Positions 21,846 to 33,907 of a DNA stretch of 64,000 nucleotides are shown one piece after another. The DNA lies in assembly GCA_936450465.1 (NCBI GenBank), contig OW388293.1, positions 47,482,040-47,546,039 on the forward strand. Reading direction: 5' to 3'. Below the pieces are notes generated by a model that did no database searches, was not told the origin of the DNA, and saw only the letters and a program-made list of their open reading frames with translations. Source of the stretch: Gibbula magus. Its lineage: Eukaryota > Mollusca > Gastropoda > Trochida > Trochidae. The translations under genes were made by a program, and so were the position numbers. Numbering within the stretch: the first letter of the stretch is position 1; each line of letters starts with the position of its first letter.

Positions 21846-22671
21846 ATTACCCTTACCATTGTTTCTGAGCATTCTCAGTTGTCAGATTCAGAGAGATTTT
21901 ACAAGCGCTTCCAGCAGAGCTGATCTCATCTCACACTTCAGATAGGCCTTGCAGCCACATAGCCTTGTAGCCTTAGTGAACACTTTCAGTAACAGTGTTC
22001 GTTATGCACATTAGAAACTTGAATAACTGTATGTTATGATAACAAATTAATTGTATTATAATTGGGAAGTGTAGTATTTGTTTTATGGTAAAGAGATATA
22101 TTTTGTTATCTTGCTCTATAATCTAATATGAGGGGAAACGGTTGTGCATATTGAGTAAGAGTTATCTAACTGGAGATTTACAGTTTTACCAGAGCTTTTT
22201 CAAATTATTATTCAAGTTGACCTGGAAACAAATGACTAAACATTTTGTTGTTGAATTGTATTTCTATCAAACAGTGATTTTATCCAGCAAATCTTGAGAT
22301 TAATTTTCATAAATATTAATGTTTAACAGAAAACAAACATAATTTTTAAATTTTTAGGTAAAAATCTACAATATAAAAATAAAATTGCATTTCGTCTTGC
22401 ATAAACGTGCAACCATAACCCTTTTATCAAAATAAGGACATAATAATGAAATATGTTGGTTGTTTTATCATCAAGATCGTGTGAAATTACAGTGAAAATT
22501 TGATATTTTTTTTTTTGCGCACCCTTCTTACATTGGGAGCTCATATTTCGAAAACGAGTTCGATGACCCCTATTTTTATAACAGTAATGGATTAAGCATA
22601 TGTTTTTCAGGCATATAGTGAAATATTAGCAATTTCTTTAGATTTTTTAAATTGGTAAGGAACCTCCTTAA
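21846..22671 (-). mobile_element. TTAA-flanked MITE, copy 2, inverse orientation
   Basis: Reverse-complement relative of 9762-10460. Its right end GGTAAGGAACCTCCTTAA (to 22671) is the complement of the left end of copy 1. The left end is degenerate (TTACCCTTACCATTGTTTCT) but shares the GTTTCTGAGC and TCTCAGTTGTCAGATTCAGA blocks in reverse. About 826 bp, longer than copy 1. Confidence 0.7.
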
Positions 22672-23580
22672 AGACAACCAACTGTATTAGTTCAGGTATG
22701 ATCTGTCACTTGTAAACATAGAATCTTACCATATTGGTGAAATACATTCTCAAACATTCTAAGTATAGTCGATTGAGATTCAGGGATGATCTTTTCACAG
22801 GGTGACACTATAAAACAATGTGATTTTTAAAATTCTAAACTGGAAGTTTGCAGAGCTATTTAATTTCAGTTTTGGTTTGGGTTTTGGACAGAATCTTTGT
22901 TTTAAATTTCGCATGCAATCATCTAGTCATGAAATAGACTCTTGCAATGGCTTTTTAAGGAAAACGAAAACTAAATTACACCAATAGTGATTACGTCAGT
23001 TTGATGCTAAACTGATAAGCAGCATGTAATACATTGTAATGAATGATATACCGGTAACTAACTTGGCCAACAAATATGTATGCAACATGCCCTGGAAAAA
23101 AGTCAAACATTTTTGAGTGGGTATAAAATATTCATTGAGATAAGAAGGCGAATTGTCGTTCAGATTTGGTGACCCTTTGACCAAAAATATATGTCACGTG
23201 GGCCATGAGTTAAATACCTATGTTCATCTTCTTACGTAAAGTATTTGAAATTTGTCATACCTTTGATACAGACTTTTGGTAAATTTACATTTTGAAACGT
23301 ACTTAATTTATTATATAAAGCCTTGTGAGCTACAGAGTCAATGGCTCTATTTTTTTAATTTTGGACTTACTCTCGGTATTCTTGGCAAGCTCAAATACGG
23401 TGATTCATGTCTCGCTGCCGAGGTGGAGACTAATTTACAGAGAGGCTTGCCTAGTAGTTGATAGTTCATTATCTTTAACAAACCAAGCAGAACTGACAGA
23501 TAACGTGAGATAAGCGGGCATGGATACAAATAAATGTATACCTTATATGTACTTATTATGAGAGGCTAGGGTGGATCCGC

Positions 23581-23655
<75 letters not shown>

Positions 23656-24441
23656 CATATTTTTTGCTGGGATTTATAATAAACTGCCATAGAACTAAGC
23701 AAATACATTTGGCAACTTAAAGAAGATAATCTCAAATTCAATGTTGAATGGTCAATTATTGGCCAGGCCAAACCATATTCAAACAGCAAAAAAAAATGCA
23801 GCCTTTGTTATACAGTGTCCCTCATGTTATAATTCTTGCGCGATCTGATGCACCTAATACTAGGCTTTGCAACTGGGTCACTTTTAGCTGACAGGATATT
23901 ATAAAGTATTTTATAATAATTTTTTCAAGCGAATATTTAATCATTTTGCTGGGCTAGGCAAATGGCTCACATGAGCAATGTGCTAATATTTTTGGTTTTG
24001 AAAAATCATATCCTTGTTATTATCGGTTCGAGTTTTACGTTTGATGGCTTGTTTTAAAGACAAATGTATTGGCTTTGCCGTGGTATATAATATTGAATGA
24101 TAATATGATGACAACATTCTGAAATATAATTTCAAACGGACATGGGGTGTTGACCCCGTTACATCCCTTTACTTTTTTTAATAGTATATGGGGCTGGATC
24201 GTCGACTTCATATTCGTTGTAATCGTTAGTTTCGACAATACAAGCCCCTGTGGCAGTGACACAGCATGACTCTGTATTAAATCACACTTGTGACGTCATC
24301 CTATTGTTCTGTCACTGCATTATTTTTCAGTAATGGAGAGTTACACATCACATCATATTTTTTAAGTATAAATTTAATTTCTTTAACTTTTTAAAGCAAT
24401 TTTGATAAAATAGCAATACTTTGAGTGTAATTTAAGTAGGG
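22672..24441. other. Non-coding stretch with a CA microsatellite
   Basis: Apart from the CA tract at 23584-23658, no gene or delimitable repeat. The frames around 23276-23513 overlap in several registers and show no known domain. Confidence 0.4.
23584..23658. repeat. CA microsatellite
   Basis: About 37 CA dinucleotides with one interruption (CAAACA at 23638). Cysteine/valine-rich reading frames across it are artefacts. Confidence 0.97.
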
Positions 24442-24525
24442 TAATGTCCTCGTAACTCTCCATTCTTAAAAATAATGGGCCTCGGCTCCATTATTTTTAA
24501 GGAATGGAGAGTTACTCGGACATTA
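24442..24525. repeat. Near-perfect hairpin, 37-bp arms
   Basis: The left arm starts TAATGTCCTCGTAACTCTCC. The right arm 24488-24525 is its complement with two differences and a single-base gap. The loop is about 9 nt. The arm end AATGGAGAGTTAC also occurs alone at 24333, so this is the paired end of a foldback element family. Confidence 0.85.
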
Positions 24526-25670
24526 CTCTCTACGAAAACTGATTTGAATTTCTACATTATTTTCTGCTCCATTTCCCAAATGTTGAGCACTTTCCCATTT
24601 TGTAGAAAGGCCAAACTGCACAAAACCACTCTGTTTTTTTTTTTTAATTTGCATATATATATATATTTCTGATTATGTTGGTTGACTTAGTCATCTGTCA
24701 ACATTTTTTATTATTATTACTGCAATCGTTCAGTTCCAACATATTTACTATAAGAAGGTAGAAAAAGTTGACGGCAATATGTTGGGATTTTAGGACTTTC
24801 ACGTAAGAATATATTTTCATGAAACCACGTAAAACTCATTTTCAAATGTAAATGTTGACTCACTGTTCACTGAATATAGAAAGCTTCAAAACATCTTCAA
24901 TTGTACTCCAAAATCATAAGGATAATGTATATCATTTAACTTACTTCAGATAAATAATAATACTTTTGAACTTATTTTGAGGATAAATGTCGAGATTTTG
25001 ATATTAAAAATATCCAAATGGATTGGTTCGGACATTTTTGACTATAATTTATACACTATTAAAAACTTATTGTGGAAAGATTACAAGGCTATGAATGCGA
25101 TAGTGACTTTTGCGAAATAATGTTCAAACATTCATTGATTAACGTTAGTATTTGTAATATCCAGAGTTATTTAAATGAATAAAAATTAGTGTAAAATGTG
25201 AACGAACTCTTGACGGTACTGTCCGAAGTAAGGTCCAAAATGTTCAAAAGCTTGGGTGAATATATTATATTTGATACAGTCCTTAATTATAAAAAGATAT
25301 ATAAGTCATAACACTGTCCGAATATCGGTCAGTTTTACCTTCATATTATTAGTATGTACAACAATTACCCTAATTATTTTATATCACTTACAGACATTTA
25401 TATAGTCATTAAGGATATTGTCAAAAATAAATTCATTTTTGAAAATAACATAAATTTGAGTTGTTTTTTGTGTATTACTTATATAGAGGATTCAGTGACA
25501 TGATACAGTTTTAAATATTATTATAAATATTCTTGTTTCATTGTATGATTTTGCTTTTCATCACAGTCAAACGTTATCCAAACAATTGAACAGGTTGGGT
25601 AAGGATGATACATAAGAATAGTTTTTGATGTTGATGTTACCAGTTATCAAATATTGTATCTTTGTTTCAG
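24526..25670. other. AT-rich intron or intergenic sequence before TRP copy 2
   Basis: No ORF and no repeat seen. It ends at the acceptor TTTGTTTCAG of the second TRP exon. The upstream exon(s) of that gene were not found here. Confidence 0.45.
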
Positions 25671-27666
25671 CCGTTTATCAACAATCAGGCCAGTTTCCGG
25701 GAAGAGTCTGCAGACAATGAAAGGAACGCTCATAGAGGATCTCGGGCTGGACAATGGAGTTGAAATTGTCTTCACAAAACTAATTGACACATCAGATGAA
25801 AATGCCAATGGTCTGATACTCGACAAGAAAACATCAAAAGGTGACACCATGTTACATAGACTTGTACATGCTTCGGTAGATTCACCCGACAACATGAAGT
25901 ACTACATGCAGATTGTTGATAAGATTTTTTCGAGATCTGCGCAATGGTTCCTGAAATATAAGATTAACTCCAATAGCAACGATGACCAAATTGATGAAAA
26001 TGTTACACGAAAGGATTACAATGTCCAGCAAAACAGTGAAAAAATTGACCAAAATGACATGGTTGAGCAAATCGGCGAACATGGTGAGCAAAATACTAAC
26101 ATTGTTGAGCAAATAGGTGAAAATTATCAGCAAAATACTAACATTGTTGAGCAAATAGGTGAAAATTATCAGCAAAATACTAACAAAGTTGAGCAAATAG
26201 GTGAACATTATCAGCAAAATACTGATAATGTTGAGCAAATCGGTGAACATGAGCAAAATGATTACCCTTACAATCAAAATGATGAAAATGAGACACCAAT
26301 TTTACAGTTCAAATACTATGCCATGCTTGATCTCTTGGAAAAAACAAAAGACAGCAATGATAGAAATGTATGGAATTTAGCCACTGATAAAGTTGCAATT
26401 GAAATGATAGAAAAACTCATGTATCTGAACGGTGTAACATGTGAAAATGATACAATTTTCGATGTCTCAAATTTTGTGATCATGCATTTTTCAATTGGCA
26501 ACATTTTCAAGCGTTCGGGTGCTTGTTTTTGCGTAATGGATTCATTCGATGAAAACCTACCAGCATTGCTGCAGCAAGCAAACAACGAAAATAAATTTCA
26601 CGAGCTAATGAGAGTTAAGCCTTTGAAGAAGTTGACAGACATTTTCTGTTCCATCAACACAAAGATTTGCATTGTTGTTGTCTTCCTTCACATCGTGTAC
26701 ATGTCTCTGTTCAGCTATCTTGGATGTGAACTCATGGATGCAAGAAATCCAAAACCTACGGACACAACCAAGGGATTGATGTACAGTTTTGGAATCGTTG
26801 AGCCTATCCTGGTGTCGTTTTATCTTTTCAATAAACTTTTCAAATTGATTTTGTGGAAAATATATACACTTAGTCCAGACTTTGACAAAAGTAAATACAG
26901 GAAAGTAAACTATGTTCGTGAAATGTCCTGGTTCAGCAGTATTTTAGTGTATGATGGGTTATTATGTGCAGTTATTGCTAGTGTTGAAAGTGAAATAACC
27001 CCGACAAGGAGAAACATCCTGTCTGTTTGCTTACTGCTGGGCTGGCTCCTCACGTTTGCTTTAGCTAACGGAATAAAGCAAATTCACTTTTTCTTCAAGT
27101 TAGTTATAAGAGTAATTTTTACAGATGTCCTGAAAATTCTCCTTGTTTATAGTATATTTTTGCTTGGCTTTTCTCTCTCAATCCATGCCCAGTTCATTTC
27201 GTCAGCAAATATCACGATGACGTATGAAACACCAATTAAAACAATGTATCTGCTGTTCAATGTGATGGTTGGAATGGAAAAAGCTGTTGATGATGACATA
27301 GAGACACATCTGGAGGCAGCCAGTGTTTCACCCCTCTTATCTAATCTGCTGTATATCGGATACGTTTTGTGTTCAACAATTGTTCTTCTCAATCTTCTAA
27401 TTGCTATGATGAATGCCTCGTACTCAACGATTGAGATGGAACATCTGAATGAATGGATCTTCAATGCAGTTCATTTCGGCATTAAAACTGCAACAAACTT
27501 CCCAGCACTTGCAAAATTCCTTGGTGCCAATAACGTAAAGACACAGAGGCTGTTCCCTTATTCAATGTATGTCCACAAAACATCCAACTGTCACGAAGTG
27601 ACATGCTTCTCGGTGATAATCAACAAGAAGCGTTCAAGTACACAGACAAACACTTCAGAGAACTGA
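25671..27666 (+). CDS. TRP-type cation channel, large 3' exon (copy 2)
   Basis: Paralogue of 10858-12721 in the same orientation, with the same acceptor position and the same one-base lead-in. Order of parts: ankyrin-like segment (GDTMLHRLVH), 14-residue repeat (EQxxxNxVEQIGExYQ type), then S1-S6 with the same loops; filter region NVMVGME; S6 ends LLNLLIAMMNASY. Relative to copy 1 the pore has E instead of Q after VGM, and the S2-S3 linker differs by SP insertion. Near the end (after LGAN) the frame runs into 40 unrelated residues and stops at 27664-27666. The conserved coiled-coil tail lies one frame away. Upstream exons are not identified. The product would be a plasma-membrane cation channel; TRP subfamily not assigned. 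Confidence 0.85.
26050..26265 (+). repeat. In-frame 42-bp minisatellite in TRP copy 2
   Basis: About five units encoding EQIGE(N/H)YQQNT(N/D)xV. Same period and position as in copy 1, but a different consensus, so the arrays have been homogenised separately. Confidence 0.9.
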
Positions 27667-27872
27667 AGCATGAAATTGCACATACAGAGAGGATTTTGAA
27701 GGCAGAAATAGCAGACATGAAGAGATCACAGTATGAATTGATCAATCTCATTAAGGATCTGCAGGATGGGAAGGAAAGAAGAATACCAAATGTTTCTGAA
27801 GGACACAGTACAGACAAATCCCGAAGAGGAAACAGGTTATGGGCATTTTTGAGGCAAATAAACGAGAAGTAA
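27603..27872 (+). pseudogene. Out-of-frame coiled-coil tail of TRP copy 2
   Basis: Homologous to 12722-13042: shared AFKYTDKHFRELKH, ERILKAEIADMKRS, GKERR, SRRGNRLWAF and NEK end. It is in a different frame from the channel. Between CTGTTCC and GATAATCAAC copy 2 has 58 bases and copy 1 has 59, which accounts for the shift. An unseen splice or recoding event is an alternative to loss. Confidence 0.7.
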
Positions 27873-27961
27873 ATAGACAAAAGCGATTTCAGCAGGGCGA
27901 GCAGCTAAATCCAAAAGTGCGATAAAGCTATATCCATAGTAACATAGATCACTAGCGGATC

Positions 27962-28161
27962 NNNNNNNNNNNNNNNNNNNNNNNNNNNNNNNNNNNNNNN
28001 NNNNNNNNNNNNNNNNNNNNNNNNNNNNNNNNNNNNNNNNNNNNNNNNNNNNNNNNNNNNNNNNNNNNNNNNNNNNNNNNNNNNNNNNNNNNNNNNNNNN
28101 NNNNNNNNNNNNNNNNNNNNNNNNNNNNNNNNNNNNNNNNNNNNNNNNNNNNNNNNNNNNN
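27962..28161. other. Assembly gap, 200 N
   Basis: A run of exactly 200 N, a conventional scaffold gap. The true size is unknown. Confidence 0.99.
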
Positions 28162-28809
28162 ACCCAGAGGCGTAACTACCATGTAGCACAAAAAGCAAGT
28201 GCCTACACTTTGAAATTCCCAAAAAACATGTAAAAATGTAATTTTAGGTTTTTGTCATTTTTTCTGTAATTTATTGGTGACATTCGTCAGATAGCAATAG
28301 TCTTCGCAGACTACTACACTACTACTACACTACAGACAATAGTCTACTACACTACTCAAATACAGACAAAATGACAAAGCTTTCCTAATATGCAATTTTT
28401 ATCGCACTAGCTTAACGCATGTAGTGTGCGCGGAAAAATCGCAACGCAACGCATCGCATAACGCATCGCAAGGAAATTCGGACGTAGTGTGCTCCCACCC
28501 TTACGCCGGTATACTCGCAATCAGTCGTCAGCGCTTAACATCCGCGCCGTGTACAAGATCGATAGTGCAAGCGAGAATCCGCGAGCTTGTTGACAGTTAA
28601 GAACAGGCTCCAGCCCCATGCTTATACTTAACGGGTCCCGATTTCGCCTCTGCGAGGTTTATACAGTACGAGTCTACCTCACACTGTTGAGTCGATTGTG
28701 TCGGGTCATAAGTCTTTCAGTCTCAGACTATAAAAAAGGATTTATTCGTTAACTATTTTTAAAAAGTCAGAGTCTAAGTGTTATATTTCTCACACGGACG
28801 TGTTCCAGT
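28162..28809. other. Non-coding, nothing firmly recognised
   Basis: It holds short tandem pieces (CTACTACACT at 28309-28355; GCAACGCAACGCATCGCATA at 28440-28475). No gene seen. Confidence 0.4.
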
Positions 28810-28918
28810 GGATGCTCGCAGATTTCACCGCAAATACATAGCCACATGGCGTTGTGGGCTTTCTCCTTGTCATAATACTAGCAGCCGCGATATAAGTGAA
28901 ATACTCTTTAAAGCCCAA

Positions 28919-28980
28919 CTCACGTCACCTCACGTCACCTCACGTCACCTCACGTCACCTCACCTCACCTCACCTCACCA
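28919..28980. repeat. CACGTCACCT simple repeat
   Basis: Four decamers CACGTCACCT followed by CACCT pentamers, at the inner border of the inverted-repeat left arm. Confidence 0.9.
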
Positions 28981-29387
28981 TTCCTCAACACTGTTAACGT
29001 CTGGTGTCGTCGTTGACGTCCACGGAGGTTCCGGCAAATGTTGCCGGCCAGGGTGGTCACAACAACAACTGAGAATAACGCCCCTCCCAGAACATTTTCC
29101 ATCTGAACTCCATTTCCAACTCTCAAACACGGCAGAAAAAGCGTACGTTCAGTGTCTCCAGTTTCATTCACGTGAGTGTCTCACTGTCACTACAGCTCGT
29201 TCATAATACATTTATTTATGAACCTGCCATGTTCCGAATATACATTTCTTTTATAAAAAGGTATAGTAAGCCTAAGCTTAAATTTACCTTAACTTAACTT
29301 AAACTAAACGGTAGGTTTTCGGCGCCATAAAAATTAATTTTAAAAAGTTGTTTTATTGAAGTTTTTTTGTGCAAATTCTTTCTTTTA

Positions 29388-29579
29388 GGGCGTTGTAGCA
29401 CGTTCTGCTTACTTGAATAAAGTGATCTCACGAAAAAGTAAATAAGTGTTACTGAATATGATGGCTAGATAATACACCTCAATCAATAAAAAAAAGTTCT
29501 AAAACGAATGTACATGGTTCGTTTAAGACATGCGATTCTAACTCTCTTCGAGTGGCCATTTTAATATGTTCACATTAAA
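29388..29579 (+). repeat. Partial copy of the TTAAAGGGGCAGTAGCACG MITE family
   Basis: Collinear with 374-542 (GATCTCACGAAAA, GTAAATAAGTGTTACT, CGAATGTACA, TCTTCGAGTGGCCAT). Nested inside the inverted-repeat element 28810-29986. Confidence 0.55.
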
Positions 29580-30390
29580 ATGGCCGATCGGAGATAGTTC
29601 AAGTGATCTTACTTATGTAGCGAAACCTAAAAGCTTAGAGGACAATTTTTATTATGGTAATCTACCTCTCACATTGCAAATGTTCACACCACTGTTTCTT
29701 TATACGTTGCACACAAGTTTCTTCCAGTACAGATAACCATTTTCTATGGATACGGTTTATTGGGTTGTGTAATTAAATGTTTTACTCTCTAACGTAACAA
29801 TATAATGTATAAACTTTAATAACAAATGGACAATTTATAAACGTGAAACATTTTTAAGAAATACAAGTGAAGTGAGGTGAGCCGTTTTCAAGAGTATTTC
29901 ACTTATATCACGGCTTCTAGAGTTATTGCAGGAAGAAAGCCCGCAACCCCTTTGTGACTATGTATTGCGGTGAAACCTGCGACCATCGGCTGGAACTAAC
30001 GAACCGTGGCTAGTATTGCGTTGGAATTCAGTGTAGCATTGCACCCGAACCTTTCTGCATGTAGAACAGTTCTCCACAGAAGACAACGTGCTATAAATCA
30101 ACGATTGTTAATTTGAAACAGCAGCTAATCCAACATAATTGGTTAAATGAAAATACTGTTGTATAAGTATTGTGTTAATGTTATAACTCTATTGTGTTAT
30201 CAGTTGATTATTATTTAGGAATCTACTGGTCATTGACTGTCCCAGTCAGGAGGGGTGTTAGGTTTAGTCATTTTCAGTAATGGCTATCGAGTACATTTTT
30301 CGAGATTGATGTTTTTTTGTCTTGGTGTATCTAAATAGGATCTTAAAATATCTCTCAACCAGACAAATTAATTTGTGTAATGCATGAACC

Positions 30391-30480
30391 TGGATTCGAA
30401 CATGCAACCCTTCGCTTGGTAGTCAACGCTTCTAGCCATAAGGCCACAAGACGCTGTTAGAAACCTTAGGATTGTTTGTC
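30391..30480 (-). other. tRNA-like sequence
   Basis: On the minus strand CTTGTGGCCTTATGGCTAGA resembles an A-box/D-arm, and GTTGCATGTTCGAATCCAGG a B-box/T-arm about 45 bases later. Stem pairing is imperfect. A tRNA pseudogene or SINE head is likelier than a working tRNA. Confidence 0.4.
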
Positions 30481-30652
30481 AGTAAGAATCCCGCGTTCTA
30501 TTCAAGACTTGGAAAGGCAGAGTACCATATCCGATGAATGAGCACCGAAATTTGCAAAATAGTTGATTTTGTTGTCCCATTGAAAGTTATTGTTTCAAAT
30601 GTAAAATAATTACATAATTATGCATGTTTCGTGACGTCATATATGGATTAAG

Positions 30653-30740
30653 ATGGAGAATGCATTCGGAGCAGTGGAGCAGTGTTCGGGGCTCGTTGAT
30701 TATTTTTAACGAATCCACAACTCCTCATGCATTCTCCATT
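30653..30740. repeat. Short inverted repeat with ATGGAGAATGCAT ends
   Basis: ATGGAGAATGCATTC at 30653 and GCATTCTCCAT at 30729 are inverted. An inner TCGTT / AACGA stem lies between. Probably a foldback fragment. Confidence 0.55.
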
Positions 30741-31089
30741 ATGTCAAACTGACCTGTTCTAAACCTCGAGGTAGATGATGCGTCCCTAAAATCTGTTCGA
30801 AGAATAGGTGTACATCACCCCGCTACACCAGTGTATTTATTTCCGCGACCCTGTTTCCCTGAGTCCAATAATTCTCGTTTTGTTTTGGTGTTTTAACTTA
30901 TGGACAGCCCGATGCTATATTTAAGATGTAAGTTAATATTTTAAAATCCTCATGGATTCAATGATATTTGCTTCTATTGGGATCAGTTGTCCTGAGAGGA
31001 GAGCACAGCCGCGATCTGCACGTGCTTCTCGCCTGAGACGCATGTCGGTCACGGTAGTTGCACGCGCTACCCGTCTCATACATATCGGT

Positions 31090-31390
31090 AGTACAGTGGC
31101 GTAGTGGTAAGCATGCTTGCCTTTGACGCCAACGGCCCGGGTTCAAATCCCGGTGGAGACACCAAACAGGTGTGCCCCTGGGCAAGGCACTTCATTCACA
31201 TTGCACCCTCCTGTTTAAATGGGTACCTGAACACGGGAGTTACTGACCTATGTGGCCGCGCTCAGTCCACCCAGCTGTTTAAATCGGTACCTGAAGACGG
31301 GAGGTACGGACCTATAGCGGCACCGAAAGTATCTTTCCTTCAAGGTAATAATTGTACCGGCATTGAACAGTGCTTGCACTAGATATTAGG
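31090..31390 (+). mobile_element. tRNA-derived SINE
   Basis: The head has an A-box-like TGGCGTAGTGGTAAGCATGC and a B-box GGTTCAAATCC with correct spacing (31097-31153). The tRNA-unrelated body includes GTGCCCCTGGGCAAGGCACT, a motif common in metazoan SINEs, then a direct repeat TGTTTAAAT-GGTACCTGAA-ACGGGAG-TAC. The 3' tail is not obvious; the border is approximate. Confidence 0.7.
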
Positions 31391-33229
31391 CGCTAAAATG
31401 TACATTATTATTATATCACAAGGTTCATTCTGACAAACACTTTATATTGGTGTCGTGATGCTTCGTAGATCAGTTGACAAGGACGTTGGCAAACAAGCAA
31501 ATGATTCAGGCATAATCACTTGACATTGTGGATTTTCGAATAGTGACATTTAAAAATATTATACATTAGGAGAAAGCTTCCATATAATTAAGAGGACCGA
31601 TGAGCGATCCGTCCACAAATCTCGACATTGCAGTGCTGAAAAATCACTTGTTTTACTATTTAGCGATGAGAAACCACCCAAAAGCGAAACGAGGTTACTC
31701 GGGGTATTGTCGTAGGGCAGCGGTTATAAATACCCATAGAGAAAGATGTGGGATAGACAGACATATAATTTATAATAATTTAAGTCTCAAATCGTACATA
31801 TACATATTTATTGTACAATAAAATGAATATTCGAGCCACCCTTTTATGGGCTCTGAGAAACTTTAATTGGGTGACGTGGAGTAACGTGACCACGAAATGA
31901 CATTGAGCTGCATGTGAACTGTAGGTACACAATGTAGAACATATGCTTAAACTCCATAAAACGACCCGGTGGATTACCGTATTTCCTCTAACAAGCGCCC
32001 GGGCACTTATTTTTTCAGCTATTTTTATTTTATTGTCACTCCATCTAACGAACTATCATTAAAGTGACAGTATTCAGTAACAGTCAGCAGTTTTCAAAAA
32101 AAATAACACCATCTATAACGTTGAACTCGAAAACATACCAGCACTCAGTGGCTCTTTAAAGAGCCATCAAGGATGTTAGTGTTTCAAATTAAAAATAATT
32201 TTTGGAAAATACACTTATAACGTCATTCGCCAGGGAAATTTTTATCTACAACATGCCATATGTTAAATAATTTTCATATCACGACAATGTAATGCAATTT
32301 GGTTTCAAAGAGAAGTACTACCTCGAGTAGCGTGCGCTAAGGGTATCTGACGTCATGTAAACAGAATCTCCCTTTTTGCGTAAAACGTACTACACAAACA
32401 GTTAGCGCTTCCGAAGCATGAAGGCTCGTCTCTAGGGCAAGCCACCATAACAACCCATGTGCTGCACGTGCTGCGCGTGTCTCTTTTGCAAGTTACCCTT
32501 GTCACAAATTACTGAATGTGATGATTGCTTTACAAACAATGTTTCTAAATGTTCTGACAATATACAAATTACTGCCTGTTTAATGTACTTTTTATTGAGA
32601 TAAGACCAGCTAATTATGACAAATTTGTACTCTCATTAATTATAAAATTCAAGAAAAATACCTGGTTGGGTAAAACAATTATTCCAATATCTGTAGCAAA
32701 TACATAATTAAATGAAATGGTAAATAAATAACCGCCAAAAACTTATGTATTTCGATTTCTTACATTGCTCATAATTTTTGTTATTCTTTCGTGTCTTTGT
32801 TTACTGTGTGTGAGCTAGACCATAATGCTTTTCGCTTGAAAATAATAGACTGGATCTATATTTAGACTGAAAAACACCTTTACTAATTAATGCAATTTTT
32901 CGGCTTATTTTAGGTTGAAAAAAATTGGGAAAAATTAAGTGTATTTATTTCACGGAGATAGATTTTTGGAAACAAAAGTTCAAAAGATGTTTATTGTATT
33001 CAAGGCCTCCGGCCCATATACAGATCGAAGAGTTTCAGTGGTATATTAACATTGTTGTATATTTACAGGGTATACAATTTTTTTTTATAAGAATGTCTCT
33101 TTTGGCTAAAGCATGCTTTACATATAATGACAATTGAACAATAACATTTTCATTTTTAGTTTGTAACATAGATACGTAAGCATCCCTTGGTTGTTTTTCA
33201 AGAAAATGGGGTGGTATATATTTTTGACG
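31391..33229. other. Non-coding stretch
   Basis: No supportable gene. ACCGTATTTCCTCTAACAAG at 31977 followed by GCGCCCGGGC looks like the end of another MITE related in style to 16661. The rest is unrecognised. Confidence 0.4.
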
Positions 33230-33540
33230 TCATTCGACATAACAAGGACATAACAATGTAAAATGAATTTCATTCTCTATACCGACTTTACATAAAGGAC
33301 AAATTCTTCTTTTTTTCTCTATGGATGATTTTCTCCCCTCATTAATCATTAAAGTTAATAAGCCTAAACGAAATCTAACGAACATTGTTCTTAAACTGTA
33401 TGTCATAATTATTGATAAATATTTTTCTGGCTGAAGTAGCGTTTTAAAGGTCCTGTAATATTCATATCGAGAGCTTGAATCTAGGGTCGATGACCATTCT
33501 TGATTATACATATCTATTGATCTACGGCGAAACTCACTGA
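33230..33540 (-). pseudogene. Non-LTR retrotransposon ORF2 C-terminal fragment
   Basis: The minus frame includes CPLC, seven residues, then EIHFTLLCPCY. This is the C-terminal cysteine/histidine motif found after the reverse transcriptase in several LINE clades. No RT domain is attached; it is a 3' fragment as produced by 5' truncation. It lies about 370 bp beyond the stop codon of the PHYHIP-like gene, same strand. Confidence 0.65.
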
Positions 33541-33907
33541 TAAATTAATTCATGTTACCAATTGTTTGAGACATCCATATGAAACCAAAACTATGAGAAA
33601 ACAATTAATTCCTTATATCAGTTGTCCACATATGTTTTCCTAATATTCCTATATATATTAAATATTCCTAATATTTAAATTCCTAAATATCTTTAAAAAT
33701 ACATCGGGTGACATGATAAACCGTATTGTCTTCTCTGAAAGGAAATAGATTCCCAATCAGGGATTCCTTTCATAGAGCAACATTAAATAAGGTTAATCTC
33801 AACTCCCATTCTTTAACTCTGGCCTTAGGTGACTTACGATCACTTTGTTACTTTGTGAAGGAGACCAAAATGTACATATTTCGCATATATTTGCCTCTAT
33901 CGACATG
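33541..33907 (-). other. Probable 3' UTR and flank of the PHYHIP-like gene
   Basis: Directly downstream (minus strand) of the stop at 33908-33910. No clear polyadenylation signal could be assigned. Confidence 0.35.

Larger units (their letters stand above)
28810..29986. mobile_element. Inverted-repeat element with about 120-bp arms
   Basis: Left arm 28810-28930 and right arm 29868-29986 are complementary over GCAGATTTCACCGCAA-TACATAG, GGGCTTTC, GATATAAGTGAAATACTCTT and the TCACCTCAC end. The interior holds a MITE fragment at 29388 and no intact ORF. About 1.18 kb; probably a non-autonomous DNA transposon. Confidence 0.7.

Noticed and set aside
23556..23789. Cys/Val-repeat ORF on the minus strand
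   Set aside because: It is the CA microsatellite read as protein.
28778..29206. 142-codon ORF with LTSPHLTSPH repeats
   Set aside because: It covers the CACGTCACCT simple repeat and an inverted-repeat arm; no known domain.
30958..31185. Minus ORF with HRDLNPGRW
   Set aside because: It is the reverse complement of the tRNA-derived SINE head, a common false ORF.
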